This document shows, piece by piece, positions 51,062 through 59,721 of a DNA stretch of 64,000 nucleotides. The stretch covers positions 1,094,629 to 1,158,628 of the forward strand of contig KB906767.1 in NCBI GenBank assembly GCA_000381625.1, given 5' to 3'. The first letter of the stretch is position 1. Every line of letters begins with the position of its first letter. The position numbers and the translations under genes are program-made. The DNA is from Bryobacterales bacterium KBS 96 (GTDB lineage Bacteria; Acidobacteriota; Terriglobia; Bryobacterales; Bryobacteraceae). Under the pieces are notes generated by a model. The model was not told the DNA's origin, made no database searches, and saw only the letters and a program-made list of their open reading frames with translations.

Positions 51062-52336
51062 CTAGTGCTGCCACTTCGCGTTTTTACCTTCACCTGGAAA
51101 CGGCCAGCTCTTGTTATTGAGCAGCAGTTCTTTCTCGCGCTGCGCCTTTGGAACGTTGTTGATTTTCAGATTCTCGAAAAAATGCACGCCGGTTTTTCCG
51201 GCTGTTGCAATATCCAGATCGCCGTCGCCGTCCAGATCTTCCGTGATGAATTGCGTTCCCGCCGCGGCTGTTCCGTTCACCGAGATCGCATACCGGGTGA
51301 ACGCGCCTGTCTTGCGGTCGATCTTGTAGTAGTAAATCACCAGCGGATCGTACGAGCCCGGATCGTTTCCACTGTGGCCGCGATACCGTTTGCCTGCAAG
51401 CAGCTCCGGCTGGCCATCTCCGTCGAGATCGACAAGTTTCAACACATGCACCTGCGAGAACGATTCATCAATCGTGTGCTTCACCCACTTGCGGTTCGCG
51501 CTATCGCCTTGCTGCTCCAGCCAATAGACGCCGTAGCTGTGGCCGCGGCTATAGATCAGGTCCATCTTGCCGTCGTTATTTACGTCATATCCGACGATCG
51601 GGAAGCCGGTTTCTTCAAGATCCCAATCGCCATGCCATTCCCACTTGTCTGCGTTCGCATCGATATTCTTGAACCACCCGTGCGGCGTCAGCAGATCGAC
51701 CTTGCCATCGCCGTCGATATCCGCCATGCCAATGCCGTGACCATCCTGATCGTGCCCGCCCGCATGATGCACTTTCGGTTCCGATCCCGCGAAATCCACC
51801 CAGATCACGCCGGAGCGTCCGTAGTGCGCGAGCGCCAGTTCCGGCTTGCCGTCGCCATTGAGGTCGGCCATCCAGCCGCCCTCCGTTTCAACGGAATGCG
51901 CAATCAGATGCTTCTGCCACGTCGCGCCGAGCTTCTTCGGATTTTCGTACCAGAAAAGACCGTCGGTCATCCACCCCACTGTCACCACGTCGGGAGCGCC
52001 GTCGTGATTCACATCGACCGCCCATTCGCCGCAATCGGAAACGAACTCGTCGGTGATATCTACCGTGCGATATTGATGCATCTTCCATTCGCCGCCTTGC
52101 GGGCCGGGATTCTCATACCAATAGGCGCCGCTCAGGATGTCGGGCTTCCCGTCGCCGTTCATATCTATGGTGGTGATTCCTTCAGCGTGGTCGGTTCCGA
52201 GCTGATGGATGAAATAGGTGACTTGCGGCACGTTATCCGGCGCATTGCCGCGTTCTTTATTCAATTGAGCAAACAGGCCCGTACTGCAGAAGCCGAGGGC
52301 AAACACGGCGGCAGCGGCAACAGAATTTCTAGTCAT
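51062..52336 (-). CDS. Secreted FG-GAP/VCBS-repeat protein
   Basis: A 424-residue exported protein. ATG 52336 gives a signal peptide (NSVAAAAVFALGFCSTGLFA). Calcium-binding-like repeats recur through the whole length: ITTIDMNGDGKPDILSGAYW, VDVNHDGAPDVVTVGWMTDG, MADLNGDGKPELALAHYGRS, MADIDGDGKVDLLTPHGWFK, LVDLDGDGQPELLAGKRYRG. This is a seven-bladed integrin-like propeller. No catalytic domain is attached. Possible roles are polymer or cell-surface binding. It is 52 nt upstream (on its strand) of the guanidinium exporter gene. Confidence 0.92.
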   Translation of the reverse strand: MTRNSVAAAAVFALGFCSTGLFAQLNKERGNAPDNVPQVTYFIHQLGTDHAEGITTIDMNGDGKPDILSGAYWYENPGPQGGEWKMHQYRTVDITDEFVSDCGEWAVDVNHDGAPDVVTVGWMTDGLFWYENPKKLGATWQKHLIAHSVETEGGWMADLNGDGKPELALAHYGRSGVIWVDFAGSEPKVHHAGGHDQDGHGIGMADIDGDGKVDLLTPHGWFKNIDANADKWEWHGDWDLEETGFPIVGYDVNNDGKMDLIYSRGHSYGVYWLEQQGDSANRKWVKHTIDESFSQVHVLKLVDLDGDGQPELLAGKRYRGHSGNDPGSYDPLVIYYYKIDRKTGAFTRYAISVNGTAAAGTQFITEDLDGDGDLDIATAGKTGVHFFENLKINNVPKAQREKELLLNNKSWPFPGEGKNAKWQH

Positions 52337-52594
52337 AAGCGTTTCGCGCGATGTGTAGTAAACATTGAACAGACTAACAAACGAAGTGAAGGCAAACCGG
52401 TTTCGGAGCCGTCGCGCCTGAATGCGCGGGTTATGGGTTTTTGGTAACCTGCTCGCTAACGCAAGGCGGCAACGTTTCAAGGCTTTCGTCCACCACATTT
52501 GTGCCGCGCACTCAGATGCACATCCGCACGTTACAGCATCGAAATTAATTGCCGGTGATACGCTGGATTTCCCGCTGGAGCATTTCCGCCACGA

Positions 52595-53548
52595 ATGAAT
52601 ACAGAGCCGCTTCCCAAACTCGTTGTTTTCGGTAGTCTGAACATGGATTTTGTTGTCCGCGTGGAGCACCTTCCCGAACCCGGCGAAACCGCGCTTGGCT
52701 CCGGATTCCAGATGCTGCCGGGCGGGAAGGGGGCCAACCAGGCCTGCGCGGCCGGCCGCATCGGATCGGGCGCCGTGGACGCCGCGATGGCCGGCCGCGT
52801 CGGTTACGATTTGTTCGCGGATCATTTGAAGGCAAGCCTGGCGGCGGCGGGCGTTGACGTCAGCCGTGTTTCCGCCACTCAGGCGCAGCCAACCGGCGTG
52901 GCGCTCATCTGGGTGGACCGGCAGGGCCAGAACTCCATCGTGGTCGCCTCAGGCGCCAATCACACCCTGTCCGCGAATGACGCAGAGATATTGCGTCCGG
53001 CGTTCTCCGGCGCAAGCTACGCGTTATTTCAATTGGAGACGCCGCTGGACGCCGTCGAAGCCGCTCTGTCTCTTGCGCGGGAACTCGGCGTCCACACGAT
53101 ACTGGACCCCGCGCCCGCTCAGCCGCTTTCGACGAGCTTACTATCGCTGGTCGATATCCTCACCCCGAACGAGTCCGAAGCATGCCTGCTCCTGAACCGG
53201 CCGGCTGCGCGGCTTTTGCGCGAGGAAGCACGCTCGGTTTCCGCGGCGCTTCGCCAGATGGGAAGCCGCGCCGTTGTGATCAAAATGGGGGATCGCGGCT
53301 GTTTCTATTCGGGCAATGGGAACGAACTCTTCGTGCCGGCATTTACAGTGACTGCCGTCGATAGCACGGCCGCCGGCGACGTGTTCAATGCGTCACTCGC
53401 CGTTGCGCTAACGGAAGGACGGGATATCACCGACGCGCTGCGATTCGCAAACGCCGCCGCCGCCATCTCCGTCACGCGAGTGGGCGCTCAACCGTCCGTA
53501 CCGATGCGTAGCGAGGTCGAGGAATTCCTTAGATCTTGCGCGTCGTAG
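52595..53548 (+). CDS. PfkB-family sugar kinase (ribokinase-like)
   Basis: A 317-residue kinase. It has KLVVFGSLNMDFVVRVEHLP, the PfkB signature 1 GGKGANQACAAGRIGSGA, and signature 2 DSTAAGDVFNASLAVALTEG with the catalytic Asp (AAGD). GANQA and a ribokinase-like EAALSL region favour ribokinase. It phosphorylates ribose or a related sugar. The last 61 nt overlap the 3' end of the membrane protein gene on the opposite strand, which is unusual. The 258-nt gap upstream to the FG-GAP gene contains both promoters. Confidence 0.92.
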   Translation: MNTEPLPKLVVFGSLNMDFVVRVEHLPEPGETALGSGFQMLPGGKGANQACAAGRIGSGAVDAAMAGRVGYDLFADHLKASLAAAGVDVSRVSATQAQPTGVALIWVDRQGQNSIVVASGANHTLSANDAEILRPAFSGASYALFQLETPLDAVEAALSLARELGVHTILDPAPAQPLSTSLLSLVDILTPNESEACLLLNRPAARLLREEARSVSAALRQMGSRAVVIKMGDRGCFYSGNGNELFVPAFTVTAVDSTAAGDVFNASLAVALTEGRDITDALRFANAAAAISVTRVGAQPSVPMRSEVEEFLRSCAS

Positions 53549-55173
53549 ACAACAAATTCACCATTTTCAAAAACTGGACGGATAGCCTTCAGTTTGTGAT
53601 CGTTTTTCAGCACGTAATAATCGATCGGCAACGAAAGCATATTCTCCAGCCGCCGCGCCGTGAACGGCCCGCTCATTGTGTGTTGGTACCGTGAATACCA
53701 TTCATCTCCGAACGATTCGAAATAGTTCATCTGGCTTCCGCTCTTCCAATCGACGTACAGGGCGCGCTCCGAAAGAGCTCTGAAGATGCCCGGATCCGGC
53801 GAATGACCCGCATCCGGAAATAGAAACATGGAGCTGCCCCAAGTGTTCTCTTTTGCCCAATCCGCAAGCTGCGTTACGGGCAATTTATTAACGGTCCGAT
53901 AATTCACGACGTGCGCCGCCGTGGGAATCAGGAAGATTGCGATCACCGGCACTCCCCAGGAAGCCATGCGCAGCCACGGCCTTCTCACGTAACGGATCGC
54001 CAGCGCGGCAAGAGCCGCCAGCCCAAACCAGACGGCGAAGCGCTGAAAGCGGATGGCATCCGTCAACCGGAACAGGTCGAGTATGCGCACATCGATCGGC
54101 ATCGCAATTGTCACCAGAAACCAGGCGAAGCATTCTGCAAATCGCCGGCCGATACCTGCTTTCACGGCCGCGATAGCGCAAGCTATGGAAACAATCGCCA
54201 CGGTGTAAACCAAGGCACGGGCAGGCTGGAACTCCGGAACAATTGCCAGGTGCAGGCGCTCAAGGAGAAGGTACGAAAGTGGTACGCAAAAAATTCCACC
54301 CAGAGGCATGCCAATAAAAAACCACCGCATCTCGCGGTTGAGGAATGGCCAAACGCGCGCCGTGGCCCAGAGCCCGCAGAGCCAGATAACGAGATAGTGC
54401 CAGATATCGACGCCGGCCCAGAGCGACACCCAGGAGTATGGCGTGCGGATGTGCTGGTATTCGATCATGCGATGGCTCAAGCGGCCGAACAGGTTTTGCG
54501 GCTCGACCACTTCAGGTTGAAGCTGCGCCATGTTCGCCAGCAGCAGAATAGCGATAAACAGCGCCACCATTAGCGGTTTCCACCGGCGGCGTAAATGGCG
54601 ATCGGCAAAGAACGCGAGCAGCGCCATTCCCCAGAACGGCGCGGTTGCCGGCGGATGATACAAAAACGCGAGGCAGCCGGCTAAACCAGCCAGCAAAGAC
54701 TGCCGGTGTGCGAGAAACCCTAAGGCAAGGAGGATCAGCGCCAAAGCGAAGCCGCGCGGAACGGGCTCATACTCCACCAGCAAGACGGCGGGCCCCAACA
54801 GCGAAGCGCCCAAGTTCAAAAACGCCGCGATCAGGAGCGCATATGCGGCCGGCACGCCCGCCGATGTAGCAATGAGACAGACGCCGAGCATGGCAAGGGC
54901 CCGGAATAGCAACTGCTGCGAGACTAGCGCTTCCTCAAAACTCCAATGCGTGACATGGCGCAGTGAAAGCGCTACTTCGTCGTAGACTGTGAACGAGACA
55001 TGGGGGCGCGTGGCGACGGGATCGCGCGATAGAAATCCAGGACTCTCCAACCGCTCGAGCATCGGCAGGTAGATCTGTGTGTCGGATTGCAGGTAAGTGT
55101 GTCCGGGAAACGACCGAAATCCCAGCCAGGTAAAAAGCGCGATTCCGAAACACACCAGGAGAGCGCGCAGCAT
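53488..55173 (-). CDS. Polytopic membrane protein, DUF6798-like
   Basis: A 561-residue protein with about 12 hydrophobic helices and a C-terminal soluble tail. The N-terminus starts MLRALLVCFGIALFTWLGFR. The loop SDTQIYLPMLERLESPGFLS and the later FQPARALVYTVAIVSIACAI and WKSGSQMNYFESFGDEWYSR are seen in a family of uncharacterised membrane proteins related to PMT/GT-C fold enzymes; this assignment is tentative. The ATG directly abuts the TAA of the TPR gene (TAAATG). Its last 61 nt are antisense to the ribokinase gene end. Confidence 0.7.
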   Translation of the reverse strand: MLRALLVCFGIALFTWLGFRSFPGHTYLQSDTQIYLPMLERLESPGFLSRDPVATRPHVSFTVYDEVALSLRHVTHWSFEEALVSQQLLFRALAMLGVCLIATSAGVPAAYALLIAAFLNLGASLLGPAVLLVEYEPVPRGFALALILLALGFLAHRQSLLAGLAGCLAFLYHPPATAPFWGMALLAFFADRHLRRRWKPLMVALFIAILLLANMAQLQPEVVEPQNLFGRLSHRMIEYQHIRTPYSWVSLWAGVDIWHYLVIWLCGLWATARVWPFLNREMRWFFIGMPLGGIFCVPLSYLLLERLHLAIVPEFQPARALVYTVAIVSIACAIAAVKAGIGRRFAECFAWFLVTIAMPIDVRILDLFRLTDAIRFQRFAVWFGLAALAALAIRYVRRPWLRMASWGVPVIAIFLIPTAAHVVNYRTVNKLPVTQLADWAKENTWGSSMFLFPDAGHSPDPGIFRALSERALYVDWKSGSQMNYFESFGDEWYSRYQHTMSGPFTARRLENMLSLPIDYYVLKNDHKLKAIRPVFENGEFVVYDAQDLRNSSTSLRIGTDG

Positions 55174-55875
55174 TTAGTGGGGCGGCGTTTTGTCCAATTG
55201 CTGTTTCGCCCAGACGCGACCGGGATCGAGTTGCACGGCTTTTTCCAGGGCGGCATGCGCCTCGGCATTCCGGTTGGCCTTCCGGAGCGCGACTCCTTTC
55301 CATAGATAGGCGTCCACCAGCTTCGGATTGAGCGCAATTGCTTTATCGAAATCTTTCAGGGCTAACTCCACTCCACCGCCGAACTGCGCCGGGAGGTAAT
55401 AATTGCCGACCCCGCGGCTTACGTACGCCATGGCGGATTTACTATTCAGTTCAATGGCTTTGCTGATTTCGTCGCGAGCGCACTGGCCGTATTTGAGCGC
55501 TCCGAAAAGCGGGTTTGCCGGAATCACCTGGCCGCACAACTGACCAAGAATGCGATGATATTCGGCATTGTTGGGGCTGGCGTTTACCGCTTTCTGCGCG
55601 GCCTCCATGCCCGATTCGGCATACTGCTCGGCTTTGTGTTTGTCTCGCTGTTCGATGGCGACCTCGGCCGCACTCGAATAGGCTAGCGCCAGTCGGTAGT
55701 TTGCATCCGGCGTACTGGCGCTCTTTGCATTCTGTTCGTATAGGGCAATCATCCGGTCCAGCGCCGCGCGATCCTGGCGGTCCCGCGCATGCCGCAGTTC
55801 GTCCATATTCGGCGCGGTTGCAGCCGCCAGCATCAACGAGAACACGGCAGTTAAAAGAAGAAATGTCGTTCGCAT
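55174..55875 (-). CDS. Secreted TPR-repeat protein
   Basis: A 233-residue protein from ATG 55875 (TTTCCA-type GGTGGA upstream); the frame opens at 55902. The signal peptide LLLTAVFSLMLAAATA is followed by helical TPR units: ELRHARDRQDRAALDRMIAL, YRLALAYSSAAEVAIEQRDK, DEISKAIELNSKSAMAYVSR and a canonical last unit ALKDFDKAIALNPKLVDAYL, with EAHAALEKAVQLDPGRVWAK. It should be a periplasmic scaffold. Its stop abuts the next start, coupling it to the DUF6798-like membrane protein. Confidence 0.88.
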   Translation of the reverse strand: MRTTFLLLTAVFSLMLAAATAPNMDELRHARDRQDRAALDRMIALYEQNAKSASTPDANYRLALAYSSAAEVAIEQRDKHKAEQYAESGMEAAQKAVNASPNNAEYHRILGQLCGQVIPANPLFGALKYGQCARDEISKAIELNSKSAMAYVSRGVGNYYLPAQFGGGVELALKDFDKAIALNPKLVDAYLWKGVALRKANRNAEAHAALEKAVQLDPGRVWAKQQLDKTPPH

Positions 55876-55924
55876 GCAATTTCCACCATTGTAGGAATTC
55901 ACAATCTTTTGGACGCAATTCCCT

Positions 55925-57127
55925 CTACAGGCGCGCGACTTTTTTCTCCACGAAGAGGAAATAAGCGGCTAGGAAGCACAGAAGCACTCCGTTGGCGGCG
56001 ATGATGACCGGAGCCGAGGTTTGTTTAATCAGAAATCCGCAAATCAAACTCCCGATCGGCATGCCGCCACGAAACGCAACGTTGTAAACGCTCATCACGC
56101 GTCCGCGAAGAGCATCGGTGACATAGATCTGCACCAGTGACGAGTTCACCGCAAACACAATGATGAGAGCGATGCCGGCTCCAAAGAGCACCGCGATACT
56201 GAAGAATAGGTTTCGCGACAGGGCGAAGGCGGCAATCAACACGCCCAGCAGAACCATGACAATCAGCGAGTTTTTCGCCATGCCCTTCTGATTGCGGCTT
56301 GCCACAACCAGCGCGCCGGCTACCGAGCCTCCCCCATAGGTCGCCAGCATCATCGTAAATGTCATGGAGCCGCCGTGAAAAATGTCCTTGGCGAAGACGG
56401 GAAGAAATGTGGTCAACGGATAAGACAGCAGAGTAATCCAAAACGCCAGTGCGATGAGGCCGGTCATGCCGGAGCGCGTGCGAACCGCGACGAGACCTTC
56501 TTTCATACTCGCCATTACCGATGCTTTTGTTTTCGGAGGAGCGTAACCGACGCGGATCGCCAGCAAGGACCCGATAACAGCGAGAAACGAAAGGCCGTTC
56601 AGGCCGAAGCACCAATCCGCGCCTAGTTGATCGAGCGCAAATCCGCCTAGCACCGGTCCCAGGACGCGGGCGACGTTGAATTGAATGGAGTTCAAGGCAA
56701 TCGCATTTTGCAGGTCTTCCTCGCCAACCAAGCTCGGAATCAACGCCGAATACGCAGGACCTCCAAACGATTGCGCCGTGCCAACAATGAACGAGAGGCA
56801 AAGAATTTGCCAGACTTGAACAACTCCGGTGGCGACCAGCGCCGCTAGCGTGAAGGCGCAGGTCATCTGAACGAATTGCGAGACGATCAGAATGTTGCGC
56901 CGGCTCTTGCGATCCGCATAGACGCCGCCGAAGAGCGAAAACAGGAAGATCGGAATCTGGCCGCAGAAGGTATCGAGCCCGAGGTAAACGGCCGAGTCGG
57001 AGAGGCGGTAGACCAGCCAGGCTTGCGCCACCAACTGCATCCACGTGCCGATGCTGGAGGTGCAAGCCCCCATCCACATCACACGGAAGTCGCGGTATTG
57101 AAATGCTCGGAATGTGCGCTCGAACAA
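55925..57127 (-). CDS. MFS exporter (EntS-like)
   Basis: A 400-residue, 12-helix transporter. FQYRDFRVMWMGACTSSIGT, GVYADRKSRRNILIVSQFVQ (the inter-helix 2-3 motif), NAIALNSIQFNVARVLGPVL, and GGMPIGSLICGFLIKQTSAP are typical of the MFS_3 group that exports enterobactin or drugs. The substrate cannot be told. It is 40 nt downstream of the VOC gene on the same strand, so the two form an operon, and is followed by the TPR gene after 49 nt. Confidence 0.92.
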   Translation of the reverse strand: MFERTFRAFQYRDFRVMWMGACTSSIGTWMQLVAQAWLVYRLSDSAVYLGLDTFCGQIPIFLFSLFGGVYADRKSRRNILIVSQFVQMTCAFTLAALVATGVVQVWQILCLSFIVGTAQSFGGPAYSALIPSLVGEEDLQNAIALNSIQFNVARVLGPVLGGFALDQLGADWCFGLNGLSFLAVIGSLLAIRVGYAPPKTKASVMASMKEGLVAVRTRSGMTGLIALAFWITLLSYPLTTFLPVFAKDIFHGGSMTFTMMLATYGGGSVAGALVVASRNQKGMAKNSLIVMVLLGVLIAAFALSRNLFFSIAVLFGAGIALIIVFAVNSSLVQIYVTDALRGRVMSVYNVAFRGGMPIGSLICGFLIKQTSAPVIIAANGVLLCFLAAYFLFVEKKVARL

Positions 57128-57167
57128 GCGAGGGGCTCTCTGAAACTACCGGCCTCAACAGAGACGA

Positions 57168-57542
57168 TCAGGGAAGAAGCCGGTCTCGCTGAATGAGATG
57201 AACGAGGTTGCCGTCGAGGTCCTTGAAAAACGCCAGACGATTCCCCTGGTTTTCATAGGGTTCTCCAGCCATTTCAACGCCCTTTGCCTTGAGACTGGCA
57301 TGCGCCCCATCGAAATCGGAAACCGAAATTGCGATGTGCCGCATACCGGGAGTCTTCATATCCGAATCGGGACGGCTGCCCTGCGCGGGAATAATCTCGA
57401 TAAGAACCCCGTTTTGCGCGCGAACAAAGTAGTTGCCCTGATACTCGTGGCTCAGGCGGAACGCCAGGGTGCCGATGTACCAATCTGCGAGCGCCTGGGG
57501 GTTTGGGGAGGCGATCGCAAAGTGCTCGATTCCAGTGAACAT
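57168..57542 (-). CDS. VOC-family (glyoxalase/bleomycin-resistance fold) protein
   Basis: A 124-residue protein from ATG 57542; the frame opens further upstream only through repeat sequence. It has FTGIEHFAIASPNPQALADW, RLSHEYQGNYFVRAQNGVLI and the C-terminal RLAFFKDLDGNLVHLIQRD. Metal positions His (EHFA), Glu (LIEI), His (RHIA) and His or Glu (LVHL) fit the VOC fold. Glyoxalase, dioxygenase or antibiotic-binding roles are possible; no one is indicated. It precedes the MFS exporter gene, which suggests a detoxification pair. Confidence 0.88.
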   Translation of the reverse strand: MFTGIEHFAIASPNPQALADWYIGTLAFRLSHEYQGNYFVRAQNGVLIEIIPAQGSRPDSDMKTPGMRHIAISVSDFDGAHASLKAKGVEMAGEPYENQGNRLAFFKDLDGNLVHLIQRDRLLP

Positions 57543-57607
57543 AAACCTGGAGTGTAGCAAGAGGCTCGTGTGCTGGAGATCGACCAAACTGATGATTGAT
57601 GCCCGTT

Positions 57608-57660
57608 CGTCTGAAGAAGCCCGCTCCGTTACAGTTGCGGTTCGGTGCCGACAGACGAGC
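57608..57660 (+). repeat. R1 repeat, copy F
   Basis: TCTGAAGAAGCCCGCTCCGT, TACAGTTGCGGTTCGGTGCC, GACAGACGAGCG. The left half matches R1 well; the right half is altered. It lies in the 405-nt non-coding stretch 57543-57947, which otherwise holds only promoters for the divergent VOC genes. Confidence 0.7.
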
Positions 57661-57947
57661 GAAAAGCCCGCTTGCCGGCCGCCACTAGGCGCCGATAAAA
57701 GTCCTGCAATGTTCCCGGTAGACGTATGGTGCTCCAAGTGGCCATGTAAAGCGCGGTGCGAACAGCCGCGCAGCCTCCGTGAATGCGCCGGCGCCCTCTC
57801 CACTTCCCGCTATCGCTGCTGACTTGACGATCTCCGGATACTATCGGATCATTTCACCGTGAGCCGACGTATCGAACCGACGCCGCATCTCATCGAACCA
57901 GGATGCCAGCATGTCCGGATGCTGGCCGTAATAAAAAGAAGGGACTC

Positions 57948-58898
57948 GTGGAACTCACTGGCATTCACCATCTGACGGCTATTTCCGCCGCAATCCGGGA
58001 GAACCACCGTTTCTATACCCAGACGCTTGGCATGCGGCTGGTCAAGCGGACGGTAAATCAAGACGATGTCAGTGCCTATCACCTCTTTTACGCGGACGCG
58101 AAAGGCAGCCCAGGCACTGACGTCACGTTCTTCGACTGGCCGGTCCCGCGAGAGCGGCGGGGCACGCGCAGCATCGTCCGAACCAGCCTGCGTGTCAACG
58201 GGCGCGAAGCACTGGACTGGTGGGCACGCCGTTTCGATGAGCAGCGCGTGCAACACAGCGACATCTTCGAGCAGGATGCCCGCCTGACCCTTCTATTTGA
58301 GGACCCCGAAGGACAGCGCCTTGCCCTCGTCGACGATGCCGGGCAAGGTGACCCGCCGGCAGCATGGGATCGCAGCTCTGTGCCACGCGAGTGGCAGATT
58401 CGAGGAATCGGGCCGATTGTAATTAGCGTGCCGACGCTTAATCCGACAGACGTCCTGCTCACGCGCGTTTTCAACATGCGCCAGGTACGGGATTGTCCAC
58501 ATCCAGACAATCCCGCGACACGCGTACACGTATTCGAAATGGGCGCCGGCGGGCCACATGCGGAACTGCATGTCGCCGTGCAACCTGACCTGCCGGTTGT
58601 CCAGCAGGGCGCCGGCGGCGTCCATCACGTCGCATTCCGCAGTCCCGATTCCGACTACGACGCCTGGGCCGACCGGTTGATCGAATTCGGGATTCCGAAC
58701 AGCGGCAAGGTCGACCGCTATTGGTTTCGCAGTCTGTACGTGCGCGAGCCGAATGGCGTGCTCTTCGAGATCGCCACGGATGGACCGGGGTTTGCTGTCG
58801 ACGAGGATCCGTCCACGCTCGGCGAGCAGCTTGTATTGCCGCCGTTCCTCGAGCCCCATCGCGCGCGCATCGCCGCTAATCTCAAGCAGATCGATTGA
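57948..58898 (+). CDS. Ring-cleaving dioxygenase-like VOC protein (MhqO type)
   Basis: A 316-residue protein with two VOC domains. GTG 57948 has AAGGG 5 nt upstream; an in-frame ATG at 57903 is less well placed. The start [80 protein letters not shown] and [20 protein letters not shown] give the Fe ligands His, His, Glu of extradiol-like MhqO/MhqA enzymes, which protect against quinones and catechols. It is followed after 15 nt by the MhqD-like hydrolase. Confidence 0.93.
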   Translation: MELTGIHHLTAISAAIRENHRFYTQTLGMRLVKRTVNQDDVSAYHLFYADAKGSPGTDVTFFDWPVPRERRGTRSIVRTSLRVNGREALDWWARRFDEQRVQHSDIFEQDARLTLLFEDPEGQRLALVDDAGQGDPPAAWDRSSVPREWQIRGIGPIVISVPTLNPTDVLLTRVFNMRQVRDCPHPDNPATRVHVFEMGAGGPHAELHVAVQPDLPVVQQGAGGVHHVAFRSPDSDYDAWADRLIEFGIPNSGKVDRYWFRSLYVREPNGVLFEIATDGPGFAVDEDPSTLGEQLVLPPFLEPHRARIAANLKQID

Positions 58899-58913
58899 GC
58901 GGAAGCAATTGCA

Positions 58914-59564
58914 ATGCAAGGCAAGAATCAGGACCCCCACGCACATCAGCCCCTGCTTCGTGCTGGGTCTACAATATTCGACGCGCGGCTTGTCGCGATT
59001 CTTCTCCACGGCCGTGGCGCCAGTGCCGAAGACATCCTTGGACTTTCGCGCGAGTTCAGCGTGTCAGACGTGGCGTACCTCGCTCCACAAGCGGCGGGAC
59101 GGACGTGGTATCCGAATTCGTTTCTTGCGCCGATCGAGCAGAATGAGCCGGGCATCAGCTCAGGGCTGCACGTGATCGCCGGTCTGCTACAGGATTTATA
59201 CCGGCAGGACGTGTCATCTGACAGAGTTGTGCTGCTGGGGTTTTCTCAAGGCGCATGCTTGGCGTTGGAGTTTGCGGCGCGCCACCCACGGCGGTACGCG
59301 GCAGTCGTTGCCCTCAGCGGCGGTCTAATCGGGCCTCCCGGCACACCCCGCAATTACCCAGGCGAATTCGATGGAACGCCGGTTTTCATCGGGTGCAGCG
59401 ATACCGACGCACACATCCCTCTCAAGCGTGTACACGAGTCGACGGCGGTATTCCGCCGGATGGGCGCTGTGGTCGATGAACGCATCTATCCTCGCATGGG
59501 CCATACGGTGAACAGAGACGAGCTTGGCGCTGTCGGCGCCCTTTTTTCCGAAACGATTGGATAG
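58914..59564 (+). CDS. Phospholipase/carboxylesterase family hydrolase (MhqD type)
   Basis: A 216-residue alpha/beta hydrolase. LVAILLHGRGASAEDILGLS, TWYPNSFLAPIEQNEPGISS, VVLLGFSQGACLALEFAARH (nucleophile Ser), GCSDTDAHIPLKRVHESTAV with the Asp, and ERIYPRMGHTVNRDELGAVG with the His are all present. In Bacillus and others this gene type sits beside the MhqO dioxygenase, as here (15-nt gap), and both are induced by quinone or electrophile stress. Regulation by a MarR-type protein is known in Bacillus, but no such gene is in the window. Confidence 0.93.
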   Translation: MQGKNQDPHAHQPLLRAGSTIFDARLVAILLHGRGASAEDILGLSREFSVSDVAYLAPQAAGRTWYPNSFLAPIEQNEPGISSGLHVIAGLLQDLYRQDVSSDRVVLLGFSQGACLALEFAARHPRRYAAVVALSGGLIGPPGTPRNYPGEFDGTPVFIGCSDTDAHIPLKRVHESTAVFRRMGAVVDERIYPRMGHTVNRDELGAVGALFSETIG

Positions 59565-59721
59565 CGGATTGCGGAGTGTCGCGGGTATAGTGAGATCGAC
59601 ACGACGATCATCAAAGTCCGGGGAAGGAACGCTTAATTCCCAATTGCTCCGCAGCCGGCGGGACAGAAAAAAGTTCGCACAGTCCGCTTGCGGCAGCCCA
59701 GAAAAAGCTCCTGCCAGGCGC

